Shown: positions 1-6,644, counted from the stretch's first letter. The stretch is DNA of 9,691 nucleotides from Clostridia bacterium (GCA_017452335.1 JAFTMP010000063.1:1-9691), one strand, 5' to 3'. Notes: generated from the sequence alone by a model not told the origin. Numbers and translations are program-made.

Positions 1-43
1 AAAGCATCATTACACACAGCACAAAGCTAAGTATTCTTTTCAT
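1..43 (-). CDS. Partial gene, N-terminus of a putative secreted protein
   Basis: Only the first 14 codons are in the window; the rest lies beyond the left edge. The start ATG (complement of 41-43) is preceded by GAGGTG seven bases upstream and by a good sigma-A promoter at 72-101, so this is a real gene start. The readable N-terminus is MKRILSFVLCVMML: two basic residues followed by an unbroken hydrophobic run, the usual opening of a Sec signal peptide. The product is therefore probably exported or membrane-bound (inference). It is divergent from the large surface GDPD-like gene, which also begins with a signal peptide. The family cannot be told from 14 residues. Confidence 0.75.
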   Translation of the reverse strand, partial: MKRILSFVLCVMML

Positions 44-71
44 GGCAATACACCTCATTTCAATTTTTTTA

Positions 72-101
72 AGTATACCACAAGTTTACCGCATTTGTCA
101 A
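72..101 (-). promoter_or_regulatory. Sigma-A promoter for the leftward partial gene
   Basis: Read on the minus strand there is a perfect -35 hexamer TTGACA (96-101), an 18-bp spacer and TATACT as -10 (72-77). The -10 is preceded by TGG, which gives an extended -10 (TGnTATACT). Transcription would begin around 65, leaving a leader of about 20 bases before the ATG at 43. Confidence 0.8.
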
Positions 102-185
102 TATATGTATCGGAATAATCATTGAAATGTGCTTTGATATCCATAGAAGAGGTGCTGTTTATTCGGCTGTTTTTACAAATTTGTA

Positions 186-214
186 TTGACAAAAGAGGAA
201 ATCGGCTGTACAAT
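186..214 (+). promoter_or_regulatory. Sigma-A promoter for the surface GDPD-family gene
   Basis: TTGACA (186-191), a 17-bp spacer and TACAAT (209-214) form a near-consensus housekeeping promoter. The expected start of transcription is near 221, giving a leader under 30 bases before the ATG at 249. This rules out the in-frame TTG at 186 as a start codon, because it is part of the -35 box. The promoter is back to back with the leftward promoter at 72-101. About 84 bases separate the two -35 boxes, and I see no riboswitch or other gene there. Confidence 0.85.
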
Positions 215-248
215 ATGTATGGATTTTCTCAAAAAGGAAGGTGTTTTT

Positions 249-3062
249 ATGAAAAAACTTCGTTCAATCGTGTGCATCATGCTCGTGATGCTGATGGTAC
301 TGCCCCTGTTTCCCGTTTTTGCGGATGAAACGGAGTATACCGTGATCAAAGAGGGGCTTGTTGCCCATTATGATGCCATCAACAATACCGGTAGCGGTCA
401 CAGCAATGACGCCACCACGTGGACTGATTTGATGGGTGGTGAAGCGATCACCCTTGAAAAGACCGCAAACAATTATTTTACCGATACAGCATACCATCTT
501 TCCGGTTCTCAGTTCTATTTTCCCGGCGCTTTGCTGGATCTGGTCAATGGTAACGAATTTACCGTTGAAATGAAGATCGGTGACATTGCAAAGACCGGTT
601 CCTCCTTCAGCACCATGATCAACAGCTCGGGGAATGACAACTTTGCGCTGTTCTTAAGAACAAGCGGAGACTATATTGAATTTAAATCTTCAAGCAATGG
701 TCGTCCCAAGGTTAGCGGAGGAAAGGAATATGTAAAGGATTCTACCCTTGCCATCACATTCTCCAAATCTGCAAAGACCTGTGTAATGTATATTGACGGT
801 ATTGAAATTGGCAGTGCGAGTGTAAGCACAACCGTTGGTGCGCAAGGCAAGCTGTTCTTTGGTCACAGTGAATCTACCAGAAAGCACACTGCCGATTACG
901 AGGCATTCCGCTTCTATAACAGAGCACTGAGCGGGGAAGAGGTCGCCAATAACGCAAAGGCCGATGGAAATTACGACTTTAGCTATGTTCCTCCCCGTGA
1001 ATTTGCAAATGTAGCACAGTCCAAAACCAATATCGCAGGCGGTATTGCGCTTGTAGAGTATATCGACACCGTTGACAAAATCGAAGGACTGTTTACCAGA
1101 GAATGCAAGCCCGCCGTGGCGATTTTGTACATCAACAGCGCGCTGTGTCTGACTGATGCAATGGGCGATCAGCTTTCTACTTATGATCTGCAAGCATTGG
1201 AAGCCGCTTCCGATAATACCATCATTCCCGCATTCTATGTACGAGATGAGGCGACCGTCAACAGCCTGTGTGCCGCTCTTGAAGAGATCAAGTATGAGGA
1301 TTGCTATATTATCTCTGACAACGCTGATCTTATAAAGCTTGCAAGAAATACCTACGGCATTGCAAGAGGTGTTTTGGATCTGAGTGCAAAATACAGCGGT
1401 CAGACTGTTCTTTCCGATGAAAACATTACGGAAATTCGCAAGACCGTTAACTCTTCACTTTCCAAAGTGGTTGTGCTTCCCGAAAGCGTTGCGACGCAGG
1501 CGGAGATCACCAAGCTTAACAACTATGGTGTGACCAGCTGGATCAAGGCAAACGAGAAGCTTGAAAGCAAAAAGGATGCGCTGTATCTGTTGCTTTCCGC
1601 CGCTTACGGTATCATTTCCGATAATACCGCGCTGCTTGTTGACGTTGCCACCAATACTCTGGTTTCCAATACCGTAACCAGAATGCCCTTGGTGATCGGT
1701 CACAGAGGCACTGCTGCCGCCAATTCCAATGCACCCGAAAATACTGTGGAAGGCGCGCTGGTTGCTTATGCAAACGGTGCCAATGCCATTGAAGTGGATA
1801 TTTACATCACAGCAGACGGCACGCTGGTGATCAACCACAACTCCACCACAACCAATATGAAGCGCATCGACAACGGAAAATCCGTTTCCATGGGTATTGA
1901 GAGCAGTAAATTGAAGGTGCTCCAGCAGCTTTATTATGCAGGCTACTACACGGATGAAAACGGAGCCATCAAGATCGACGCCGACGGATCCCATGCAGGA
2001 ACCGATTCCGAATACAAGGGCTATCAGATTCCTACCGTTGAAGAGCTCTTTGAAGCCTTTAAGGATAAGGAAGATGTGACCTTGGTTATTGAATTCAAGA
2101 GCTACAAAAAGACGGTCGTTCCTGCCTTGAAGGAGCTCATTGAGAAATATAACATGTATGATAAGTGCACAGTGATCTGCTATGAGACTTATGCTCAGCA
2201 CGGGGAAATGATCAAAAACTATCCCGAAATGACAGTAGGTCTTCTTTATAACACCATCTCACAAAATGCAAAGAAACCTGCCCAAGCACTGGTTGATCCC
2301 ATCAAAAAGGTTCAAGAGCATAACACAACCCTCAATCCCAATTATAGCGGCTTTAGCTCTGTATATATCCGTGAGGCAACTTACCGCGGTGTCAGCGTTC
2401 TTCCTTATACCATCAACAATACCTCTGATATTTATAACGGACTTCTTTACGGCTATTCCGGTATTACCACCGACCATGCGCACGTAATGGGGTCTGTTGC
2501 CAAGCAGTTGATCGTCACTGCCCCCGAAAAGGCGAACGCTCAAGAAGTTTTAACTGTAAAGGTAGATGAAAAGAACTACAAGAGAGAGATTGCTGCTTCG
2601 CAAAATGCGGTTTTGACCGTTTTGGAGGGTGCTGAACTGATCGAAAAGATCGAAGGCTTGAATATCACCTTTAAAGACGGTGCAAGCGGGGAAGTGTGCC
2701 TGCTTGTGAGTGCAAAGCAGGAGCTTGCAGCTACAAAGAGCTTTATGTTGTACGCACAGCCGGTAACCGTTCAAGTAGAAAGTGATGCGCCTGTGGTAGA
2801 TCCTCCCTCTGAAAGCGAAAGCACTGACAATTCAGAGAACTCCGCCCCCGCAGTTTCGCCCACTCCTTCCGATGACGGCGAGCTGTCTTCAGTAGTTAAC
2901 TCCCCCTCTTCCGATAAGAATGACCAGAGTAAGCCCGATAACGATACACCCGATAACGATAAAAAAGATGGCGGTATGGTCATCGCGATCATCGGCGGTG
3001 TGGTCGCCGCAGCTGTTGTAGTTGCAGTAATAATTATCGTTGTTTTGAAAAAGAAAAAGTAA
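249..3062 (+). CDS. Secreted, membrane-anchored LamG / glycerophosphodiester phosphodiesterase-family protein
   Basis: This is a 937-residue surface protein. The start at 249 is chosen because AAGGAAGG lies just upstream and a signal peptide follows at once (K2, K3, hydrophobic 7-22, likely cleavage near FA-D at 24-27). Residues about 35-240 resemble a LamG/concanavalin-A lectin domain, ending in the typical FYNRALSGEEV. Residues about 265-463 look like a barrel with GDPD-like echoes (SWIKAN, YGIISDN) but no catalytic HRG. Residues 479-745 are a GDPD domain: HRG (485-487), ENT (497-499), E515 and D517, H530, E615 and K617, then PYTIN (719-723) and GITTDH. GDPD enzymes hydrolyse glycerophosphodiesters with a divalent metal, releasing glycerol-3-phosphate. 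The usual HD after the strand is HN here (530-531). A beta-rich region (751-845), a Ser/Pro/Asp-rich linker (846-907), one membrane helix (910-933) and KKKK finish the protein, with no LPXTG. Substrate is unknown; lipid headgroups or teichoic-acid-type polymers are possible (inference). Confidence 0.9.
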   Translation: MKKLRSIVCIMLVMLMVLPLFPVFADETEYTVIKEGLVAHYDAINNTGSGHSNDATTWTDLMGGEAITLEKTANNYFTDTAYHLSGSQFYFPGALLDLVNGNEFTVEMKIGDIAKTGSSFSTMINSSGNDNFALFLRTSGDYIEFKSSSNGRPKVSGGKEYVKDSTLAITFSKSAKTCVMYIDGIEIGSASVSTTVGAQGKLFFGHSESTRKHTADYEAFRFYNRALSGEEVANNAKADGNYDFSYVPPREFANVAQSKTNIAGGIALVEYIDTVDKIEGLFTRECKPAVAILYINSALCLTDAMGDQLSTYDLQALEAASDNTIIPAFYVRDEATVNSLCAALEEIKYEDCYIISDNADLIKLARNTYGIARGVLDLSAKYSGQTVLSDENITEIRKTVNSSLSKVVVLPESVATQAEITKLNNYGVTSWIKANEKLESKKDALYLLLSAAYGIISDNTALLVDVATNTLVSNTVTRMPLVIGHRGTAAANSNAPENTVEGALVAYANGANAIEVDIYITADGTLVINHNSTTTNMKRIDNGKSVSMGIESSKLKVLQQLYYAGYYTDENGAIKIDADGSHAGTDSEYKGYQIPTVEELFEAFKDKEDVTLVIEFKSYKKTVVPALKELIEKYNMYDKCTVICYETYAQHGEMIKNYPEMTVGLLYNTISQNAKKPAQALVDPIKKVQEHNTTLNPNYSGFSSVYIREATYRGVSVLPYTINNTSDIYNGLLYGYSGITTDHAHVMGSVAKQLIVTAPEKANAQEVLTVKVDEKNYKREIAASQNAVLTVLEGAELIEKIEGLNITFKDGASGEVCLLVSAKQELAATKSFMLYAQPVTVQVESDAPVVDPPSESESTDNSENSAPAVSPTPSDDGELSSVVNSPSSDKNDQSKPDNDTPDNDKKDGGMVIAIIGGVVAAAVVVAVIIIVVLKKKK

Positions 3063-3066
3063 CTCC

Positions 3067-3104
3067 TTTTAAAGCTCCGCTCGTTAAGAACGGAGCTTTT
3101 TTCT
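3067..3104 (+). terminator. Intrinsic terminator of the surface GDPD gene
   Basis: A perfect 9-bp stem, AAAGCTCCG (3071-3079) with CGGAGCTTT (3091-3099), and an 11-base loop are followed by a T-run (3097-3102) directly after the TAA at 3060-3062. It isolates the long gene from the sporulation genes downstream. Confidence 0.9.
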
Positions 3105-3110
3105 GTTGTG

Positions 3111-3140
3111 GGCATATTCTCCTCCTTTTAAAAATAGAAT
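3111..3140 (+). promoter_or_regulatory. Probable sigma-E promoter of spoIIID
   Basis: GGCATATT (3111-3118), a 14-bp spacer and AATAGAAT (3133-3140) match the sigma-E pattern known from Bacillus (a -35 containing ATATT and a -10 of the CATAnAAT type, spaced 13-15) at most positions. No housekeeping promoter is apparent in the same gap. The predicted start, near 3147, leaves a leader of about 25 bases. Sigma-E control is the known mode for spoIIID, so gene identity and promoter support each other. Confidence 0.65.
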
Positions 3141-3171
3141 GTATCAGTTTAATACTGAAAGGGAGAACGGT

Positions 3172-3435
3172 ATGTTCACGCAAGCAGAGAAGGAGGACGT
3201 GAAGGTGCGCTGTGAGCGCACCGTAGTATATATTATAGAGGAATCGGCAACGGTACGCCTTGCGGCTTCACAGTTTGGGATCAGCAAATCAACGGTACAC
3301 AAGGATGTCACTTGTCGTCTTAGAAAATTCAACCCTATTTTGTACAGAAAGGTCAAGGAGGTTCTTGAAGAGAATAAAAGACAGCGCCATATCCGCGGAG
3401 GAGAGGCGACAAAGAGAAAATACATGAAACAGTAG
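3172..3435 (+). CDS. spoIIID: Sporulation transcriptional regulator SpoIIID
   Basis: An 87-residue DNA-binding protein; the Bacillus subtilis protein, from memory, is 93 residues. SpoIIID acts in the mother cell after sigma-E, activating and repressing parts of that regulon and helping the switch to sigma-K (family knowledge). The helix-turn-helix lies at about 27-46, with GISKSTVHKD at 36-45 nearly identical to the Bacillus recognition helix region. The family's basic C-terminal element RHIRGGEATKRKY is at 72-84. ATG 3172 is chosen over upstream in-frame starts because AAAGGGAG ends six bases before it, and because upstream codons would run through the preceding terminator tail and the sigma-E-like promoter. 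The gene is monocistronic, bracketed by two terminators. It sits just before spoVAC, which is not the mreB-linked context familiar from other species. Confidence 0.96.
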   Translation: MFTQAEKEDVKVRCERTVVYIIEESATVRLAASQFGISKSTVHKDVTCRLRKFNPILYRKVKEVLEENKRQRHIRGGEATKRKYMKQ

Positions 3436-3468
3436 AAAAAAGTCGCGAAGGAAACCTCGCGACTTTTT
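3436..3468 (+). terminator. Intrinsic terminator of spoIIID
   Basis: Starting right after the TAG stop, AAAAAGTCGCGA (3437-3448) pairs with TCGCGACTTTTT (3457-3468). The stem extends through GG/CC with one bulged A and closes on an AAA loop, and the right arm ends in five Ts. The A-rich left arm makes it roughly symmetrical, so it could also stop leftward transcription. Confidence 0.88.
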
Positions 3469-3497
3469 GTATATCGGGATAAAAAAGGTTTATACTG
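3469..3497 (+). promoter_or_regulatory. Candidate sigma-G (or sigma-F) promoter of spoVAC
   Basis: GTATA (3469-3473) fits the forespore -35 pattern gYATR. After 17 bases, TATACTG (3491-3497) resembles the -10 pattern CATnnTA, but differs at the first and last positions. It begins on the base after the spoIIID terminator T-run, so spoVAC must have its own promoter near here. The known spoVA operon is under sigma-G control, which agrees. A sigma-A reading is less convincing because no TTGACA-like box sits at the right distance. Confidence 0.45.
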
Positions 3498-3523
3498 TAT
3501 TTAAAAGAACTTTTGGGGGAACT

Positions 3524-3970
3524 ATGAAAAAACAGACATATAAGGATTATGCGCAAAGCAAAGCGACACCGTCGCCGCTTTTCAAAAACATGCTCAAAGC
3601 CTTCCTCTCGGGTGGCACGATCTGTGTGATCGGACAAGCCTTTTCAGATTTATACCGCACGTTGGGCATAGCGGAGAAAACCGCATGGGCTCTCACCGGG
3701 GTAACGCTCATCTTTTTGGCTGTGCTATTAACAGGATTGGGCGTTTTTGACAAAATTGCAGATTTTGCAGGGGCAGGGACTCTTGTTCCTATCACGGGCT
3801 TTGCCAATGCCATGTCTTCACCTGCCATTGATGCCAAATCCGAAGGATTTGTATTGGGTGTGGGCGCTAAGGTATTTACCGTTGCGGGACCGGTGATCCT
3901 TTACGGGACCGTAGCAAGTGTTTTGTATGGCATCATTTATTGGGGCTGTAAAATACTCTTTGAAAAATAG
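3524..3970 (+). CDS. spoVAC: Stage V sporulation protein AC (dipicolinate channel subunit)
   Basis: A 148-residue inner-membrane protein. SpoVA proteins move calcium-dipicolinate into the developing forespore and release it at germination; SpoVAC has been described as a mechanosensitive channel (family knowledge). The sequence has a short basic N-terminus, then membrane segments at about 25-44, 56-75 and 112-141. The family signature is FAGAGTLVPITGFANAM at 81-97, followed by KSEGFVLGVGAKVF. The hydrophilic N-terminal stretch and total length fit SpoVAC rather than the shorter SpoVAE(B). ATG 3524 follows GGGGGA with only three bases between, a close spacing. Upstream in-frame codons would start inside the spoIIID terminator and are rejected. 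The gene stands alone: the usual spoVAD and spoVAE partners do not follow, and a hairpin plus a convergent gene come next. Confidence 0.96.
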   Translation: MKKQTYKDYAQSKATPSPLFKNMLKAFLSGGTICVIGQAFSDLYRTLGIAEKTAWALTGVTLIFLAVLLTGLGVFDKIADFAGAGTLVPITGFANAMSSPAIDAKSEGFVLGVGAKVFTVAGPVILYGTVASVLYGIIYWGCKILFEK

Positions 3971-3998
3971 AAGCGAGCATGCCTGCACATGCTCGCTT
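3971..3998. terminator. Shared gene-end hairpin between convergent spoVAC and ddh
   Basis: A perfect 11-bp inverted repeat, AAGCGAGCATG (3971-3981) with CATGCTCGCTT (3988-3998), has a 6-base loop and starts immediately after the spoVAC TAG. On the plus strand it is followed by an A/T-mixed sequence without a clear T-run. On the minus strand it is followed by CTATTTTTC, a better intrinsic terminator for ddh. It probably serves both converging genes, more strongly leftward. Confidence 0.75.
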
Positions 3999-4020
3999 GA
4001 ATTATAAATGAATAGAATAT

Positions 4021-5016
4021 TTACAGGAGTTCTTTTCTAAGATCTTCTGCGCTCTTGGGGGAGAGATATGCAGGGGGAATATCGAATACTGTCTTAGCAC
4101 CGGCTACACCCTCTTTTGCCAGCTTTGCAACAGCCCTGGCATAAGCCACCAAAACGCTGGAGGTAAACTCCGGATTGGAACCCAAGCGAAGAGAATACTC
4201 AATTACGTGATTGGTCTCTACGTTTACTCCCGTTTTACCGCTACGCAATACAAAACCGCCATGTGCCATGCCGCCATGCTCGCGATCAAAGGTTTCTCTG
4301 TCAATGAAATGTACGGTTGTTTCATACTCGGCAAAGTAATTGGGCATGGTAACGATTTCTTTTTCGATTTTTGCAAGATCAGCACCTTCTTTAGCAACAA
4401 CAAAGCACACTCTTCTGTGCTTTTCTCTGGTTGAAAGAACGGGTGCCTCGCCTCTTCTCACGGAGTCCAGTGCTTCTTCCACGGGGATGGTGTACTGCTT
4501 TGCCGTTTCAACACCTTCGATTCTGCGAATGGCATCGGAGTGTCCTTGACTCACACCTTTTCCCCAAAATGTATAGGTCGCTCCTTGGGGGAGGATCGCC
4601 TCGCCGTACAGGCGATTAAGGGAAAACAGTCCGGGATCCCAGCCTACAGAGATCATGCAGACCTTTCCGGCGTTTTTTGCCGCTTGATCTACCTTGGCAA
4701 AATGGTCGGGAATGTTGGCGTGGGTATCGAAGCTGTCAACTGTATTGTAAAGAGAAGCATAAAACGGTCCCTGAACGGGCAGATCGGTGGCACTGCCGCC
4801 GCAGAGGATCATCACATCGAAATCATCGGTCATCGAGGGCAGGGTATCCACGTGATAAACGGGAACGCCTTCCGTGAGCAAACGAACACTTTCGGGTGCT
4901 CTGCGGGTAAAAACGCCTTTCAACACCATGTCTGCGTTTTGTTTGATGGCAAGCTCCACGCCTCTTCCCAGATTTCCGTAGCCGATGATACCAATTCGAA
5001 TGGGTTGTGTATTCAT
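4021..5016 (-). CDS. ddh: meso-diaminopimelate D-dehydrogenase
   Basis: A 331-residue cytoplasmic enzyme, slightly longer than the 320 residues I recall for the Corynebacterium enzyme. Ddh converts tetrahydrodipicolinate, ammonia and NADPH into meso-2,6-diaminopimelate in one step, bypassing the acylated or aminotransferase branches to lysine and peptidoglycan. Visible features are the Rossmann motif GYGNLGRG (12-19), TRR (37-39) after the second strand as in the NADP-binding site of known Ddh, CGGSATDLP (72-80), FDTHANIPDH (96-105), VGWDPGLFS (124-132) and FWGKGVSQGHSDAIRRI (150-166). The start ATG (complement of 5014-5016) is preceded by AGAGG nine bases upstream. The longer frame from a TTG at 5076 is rejected because that TTG is in the -35 box. 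The short leader leaves no room for a lysine riboswitch. Confidence 0.96.
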   Translation of the reverse strand: MNTQPIRIGIIGYGNLGRGVELAIKQNADMVLKGVFTRRAPESVRLLTEGVPVYHVDTLPSMTDDFDVMILCGGSATDLPVQGPFYASLYNTVDSFDTHANIPDHFAKVDQAAKNAGKVCMISVGWDPGLFSLNRLYGEAILPQGATYTFWGKGVSQGHSDAIRRIEGVETAKQYTIPVEEALDSVRRGEAPVLSTREKHRRVCFVVAKEGADLAKIEKEIVTMPNYFAEYETTVHFIDRETFDREHGGMAHGGFVLRSGKTGVNVETNHVIEYSLRLGSNPEFTSSVLVAYARAVAKLAKEGVAGAKTVFDIPPAYLSPKSAEDLRKELL

Positions 5017-5047
5017 ATTTTTTCGCCTCTTTTCAAAACTTACGTGA

Positions 5048-5076
5048 AGTATAGCATAGTTTTTTTTATCTGTCAA
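5048..5076 (-). promoter_or_regulatory. Sigma-A promoter of ddh, overlapping the upstream gene's stop codon
   Basis: On the minus strand: TTGACA (5071-5076), exactly 17 bases, then TATACT (5048-5053), preceded by TGC, giving an extended -10. This is one of the strongest promoter matches in the window. The TGA stop of the nuclease-helicase gene (5073-5075) lies inside the -35 hexamer. The predicted start near 5041 gives a leader of about 25 bases. Confidence 0.88.
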
Positions 5077-6611
5077 CAGAACGGCGGGATTTTTTTAAAC
5101 TGAATTTCATTTTCTTTTTTCTTGACTGCCCCTTTTTTATTTGCCAAAGTGGGTACATTGACAGTATCTTTTTTATCACTAAAGAGTACCAGCAATTGTC
5201 GGTAAAGCTCCAAATCGGTGACCAAAATAACTGCCTGCTCGCGAACCTTCAACAGCGTTCGTTTGAGCCGATTGATCACCAAAATACCGTCCTTTTCTCT
5301 GTAGCAAAGCTTTTTCGCATTGTTATAATAGAACTGACCGTCTAAAACGACAAGTGCCTTCTCATACTCCGTGCCGGCACAAAAGGAATTTATCTTGTTT
5401 ACGCTTCTGAAATCAAAGGACTCATAACCCAAATGGGCATAGTATTGCATTGAAGCTGCCAGGGACTGTTCGGGTACGTAAAATAGGGAGACGTTTTGCG
5501 GGGCGACCGCTTGTCGATGGAGCTTTTGTTCAAAAAGGACGCTTATAAAGTAAAGAAGGTCCTCGTTTGCACGAATTGTATTGGACAAATGCACCCGTTC
5601 AATGCGGGGAAGATTTGCGATACGCTCTGCTATCTTTTCTTCCATTTCTTCTTTTGTAATGGCAAGTCCTTCTTCATGGGTCATTAAAAGAGGAATGTGA
5701 TTTTTTTCAGATAAGGCAATAAGTTGATCAAAAAACATCGGCTCTAAGCGGTTTGCCTCATCTATAAAGATCACGTGGTAGTCATTAAGGATGATTTGCG
5801 CAATATCAATTTCCAATAAGGATTTGATATCAAGCATCGGGAGCGCACTGCTGATTTTGTGATGCCCTTCTTCAAGATGGTCGGGATAAAGAAACAAGCA
5901 TCTGCGATTACCGGATAACTCTTTGCAAAGATCGTAAAGCAACAGCGTTTTACCTGTACCCGGACTGCCGCTGATGGCAACATAGCGCTTGCCGCTTTCT
6001 ATTCGTGAAAGAATGCGATTTTTAGCATACTGCTGATGTTGAGTTAAAAAATAACTGCCCGATAGAAAACGCTCGGGTGTTGCAATGGGAGAGATCAGAT
6101 ATTCACATGCTTTGAAAAGCTCGTCAAAGTTTTCTCTATAGTTGACCGTATGGATCATCACCGAAAGTGCAACCTCGTGCTTTGACACGTTGACCAACTC
6201 GTTTTTCTCATTCAACCCATAGAAGCGATCGGTTTTTAAAACATAAGTATATGTTGTTATGGGCAGGGAGAGGTGGGAAAGATAATATTTGTTTTTCGTC
6301 AATTGTTCTCTGATATTTTTTCTGCCCACATTGGTGCTTTTGAGTTCGATATTCAAAACACCCAAATCAGTAATTTTCAGCAGATCAAATTCCTTGCCGA
6401 TGTGAGGAATGGTATAGGAGAAGGCAAAACCGTCAAAATACTCGGGCGAAGGGCAAAGAGGAAAAAGAAGATCCACCAGTCCTTTTACGCTGCGCCGTTC
6501 ATGGTTTTTAATGGTTAACGGAAGCTGTCTTCCTGCCAACACAGCTTCTGTTTGGCCAAATAACCGATCATCTTCCAGTTGACTGAGAAAATACAAATTG
6601 TAGCTTTTCAT
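5073..6611 (-). CDS. PD-(D/E)XK nuclease-like domain fused to a DUF2075-type helicase/ATPase
   Basis: A 512-residue soluble protein. The N-terminal part (about 1-125) resembles a NERD/PD-(D/E)XK nuclease: EFDLLKI (D76), IELKS (E89, K91) and a following QLTKNKYYL helix (Q103). Residues about 185-470 read as a superfamily 1-type helicase of the DUF2075 kind: a possible Q-motif LTQHQQ (189-194), Walker A GSPGTGKT (215-222), Walker B VIFIDEANRL (280-289, D284 E285), LSNTIRANED (342-351), a motif V-like AGTEYEKALVVLD (412-424) and a motif VI-like region with R457. The last 40 residues are lysine-rich. The start is supported by GGGAG six bases upstream and a strong promoter at 6645-6673. It is transcribed alone, between ddh and the CorC gene. 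Family relatives occur in phage-defence and DNA or RNA processing settings. Its substrate is unknown and the defence role is inference. It could instead be a housekeeping ATPase with an inactive nuclease fold. Confidence 0.82.
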   Translation of the reverse strand: MKSYNLYFLSQLEDDRLFGQTEAVLAGRQLPLTIKNHERRSVKGLVDLLFPLCPSPEYFDGFAFSYTIPHIGKEFDLLKITDLGVLNIELKSTNVGRKNIREQLTKNKYYLSHLSLPITTYTYVLKTDRFYGLNEKNELVNVSKHEVALSVMIHTVNYRENFDELFKACEYLISPIATPERFLSGSYFLTQHQQYAKNRILSRIESGKRYVAISGSPGTGKTLLLYDLCKELSGNRRCLFLYPDHLEEGHHKISSALPMLDIKSLLEIDIAQIILNDYHVIFIDEANRLEPMFFDQLIALSEKNHIPLLMTHEEGLAITKEEMEEKIAERIANLPRIERVHLSNTIRANEDLLYFISVLFEQKLHRQAVAPQNVSLFYVPEQSLAASMQYYAHLGYESFDFRSVNKINSFCAGTEYEKALVVLDGQFYYNNAKKLCYREKDGILVINRLKRTLLKVREQAVILVTDLELYRQLLVLFSDKKDTVNVPTLANKKGAVKKKENEIQFKKIPPFC

Positions 6612-6644
6612 AAAAATCTCCCAAGAGAAGTTTTCTTTGCTGTC

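Noticed and set aside
163..209. Direct repeat TCGGCTGT at 163-170 and 202-209, the second copy in the promoter spacer, suggesting an operator.
   Set aside because: Only 8 identical bases in AT-rich intergenic DNA with no dyad symmetry; too weak to call a binding site.
186..248. In-frame TTG start giving a 21-residue N-terminal extension on the GDPD-family gene.
   Set aside because: The TTG is the first half of the -35 hexamer TTGACA; the transcript starts downstream of it, and ATG 249 has a ribosome site and opens a signal peptide.
1455..2201. A 248-codon open frame antisense to the GDPD-family gene.
   Set aside because: Its sequence is low-information and mirrors the coding strand (His/Gly/Ile-rich shadow), with no promoter or ribosome site.
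3106..3171. Upstream in-frame start for spoIIID.
   Set aside because: It lies in the previous terminator tail and across the sigma-E-like promoter; SpoIIID proteins begin close to the residue encoded at 3172.
3467..3523. Upstream in-frame start for spoVAC.
   Set aside because: It begins inside the spoIIID terminator and would put the promoter candidate within coding sequence; the ATG at 3524 fits SpoVAC length.
5017..5053. Lysine riboswitch upstream of ddh.
   Set aside because: The predicted leader is only about 25 bases, far shorter than an L-box.
5017..5076. Longer ddh frame starting at a TTG on the minus strand.
   Set aside because: That TTG is in the ddh -35 box, while the ATG at 5016 has an AGAGG site and lets the Rossmann motif begin at the usual distance.
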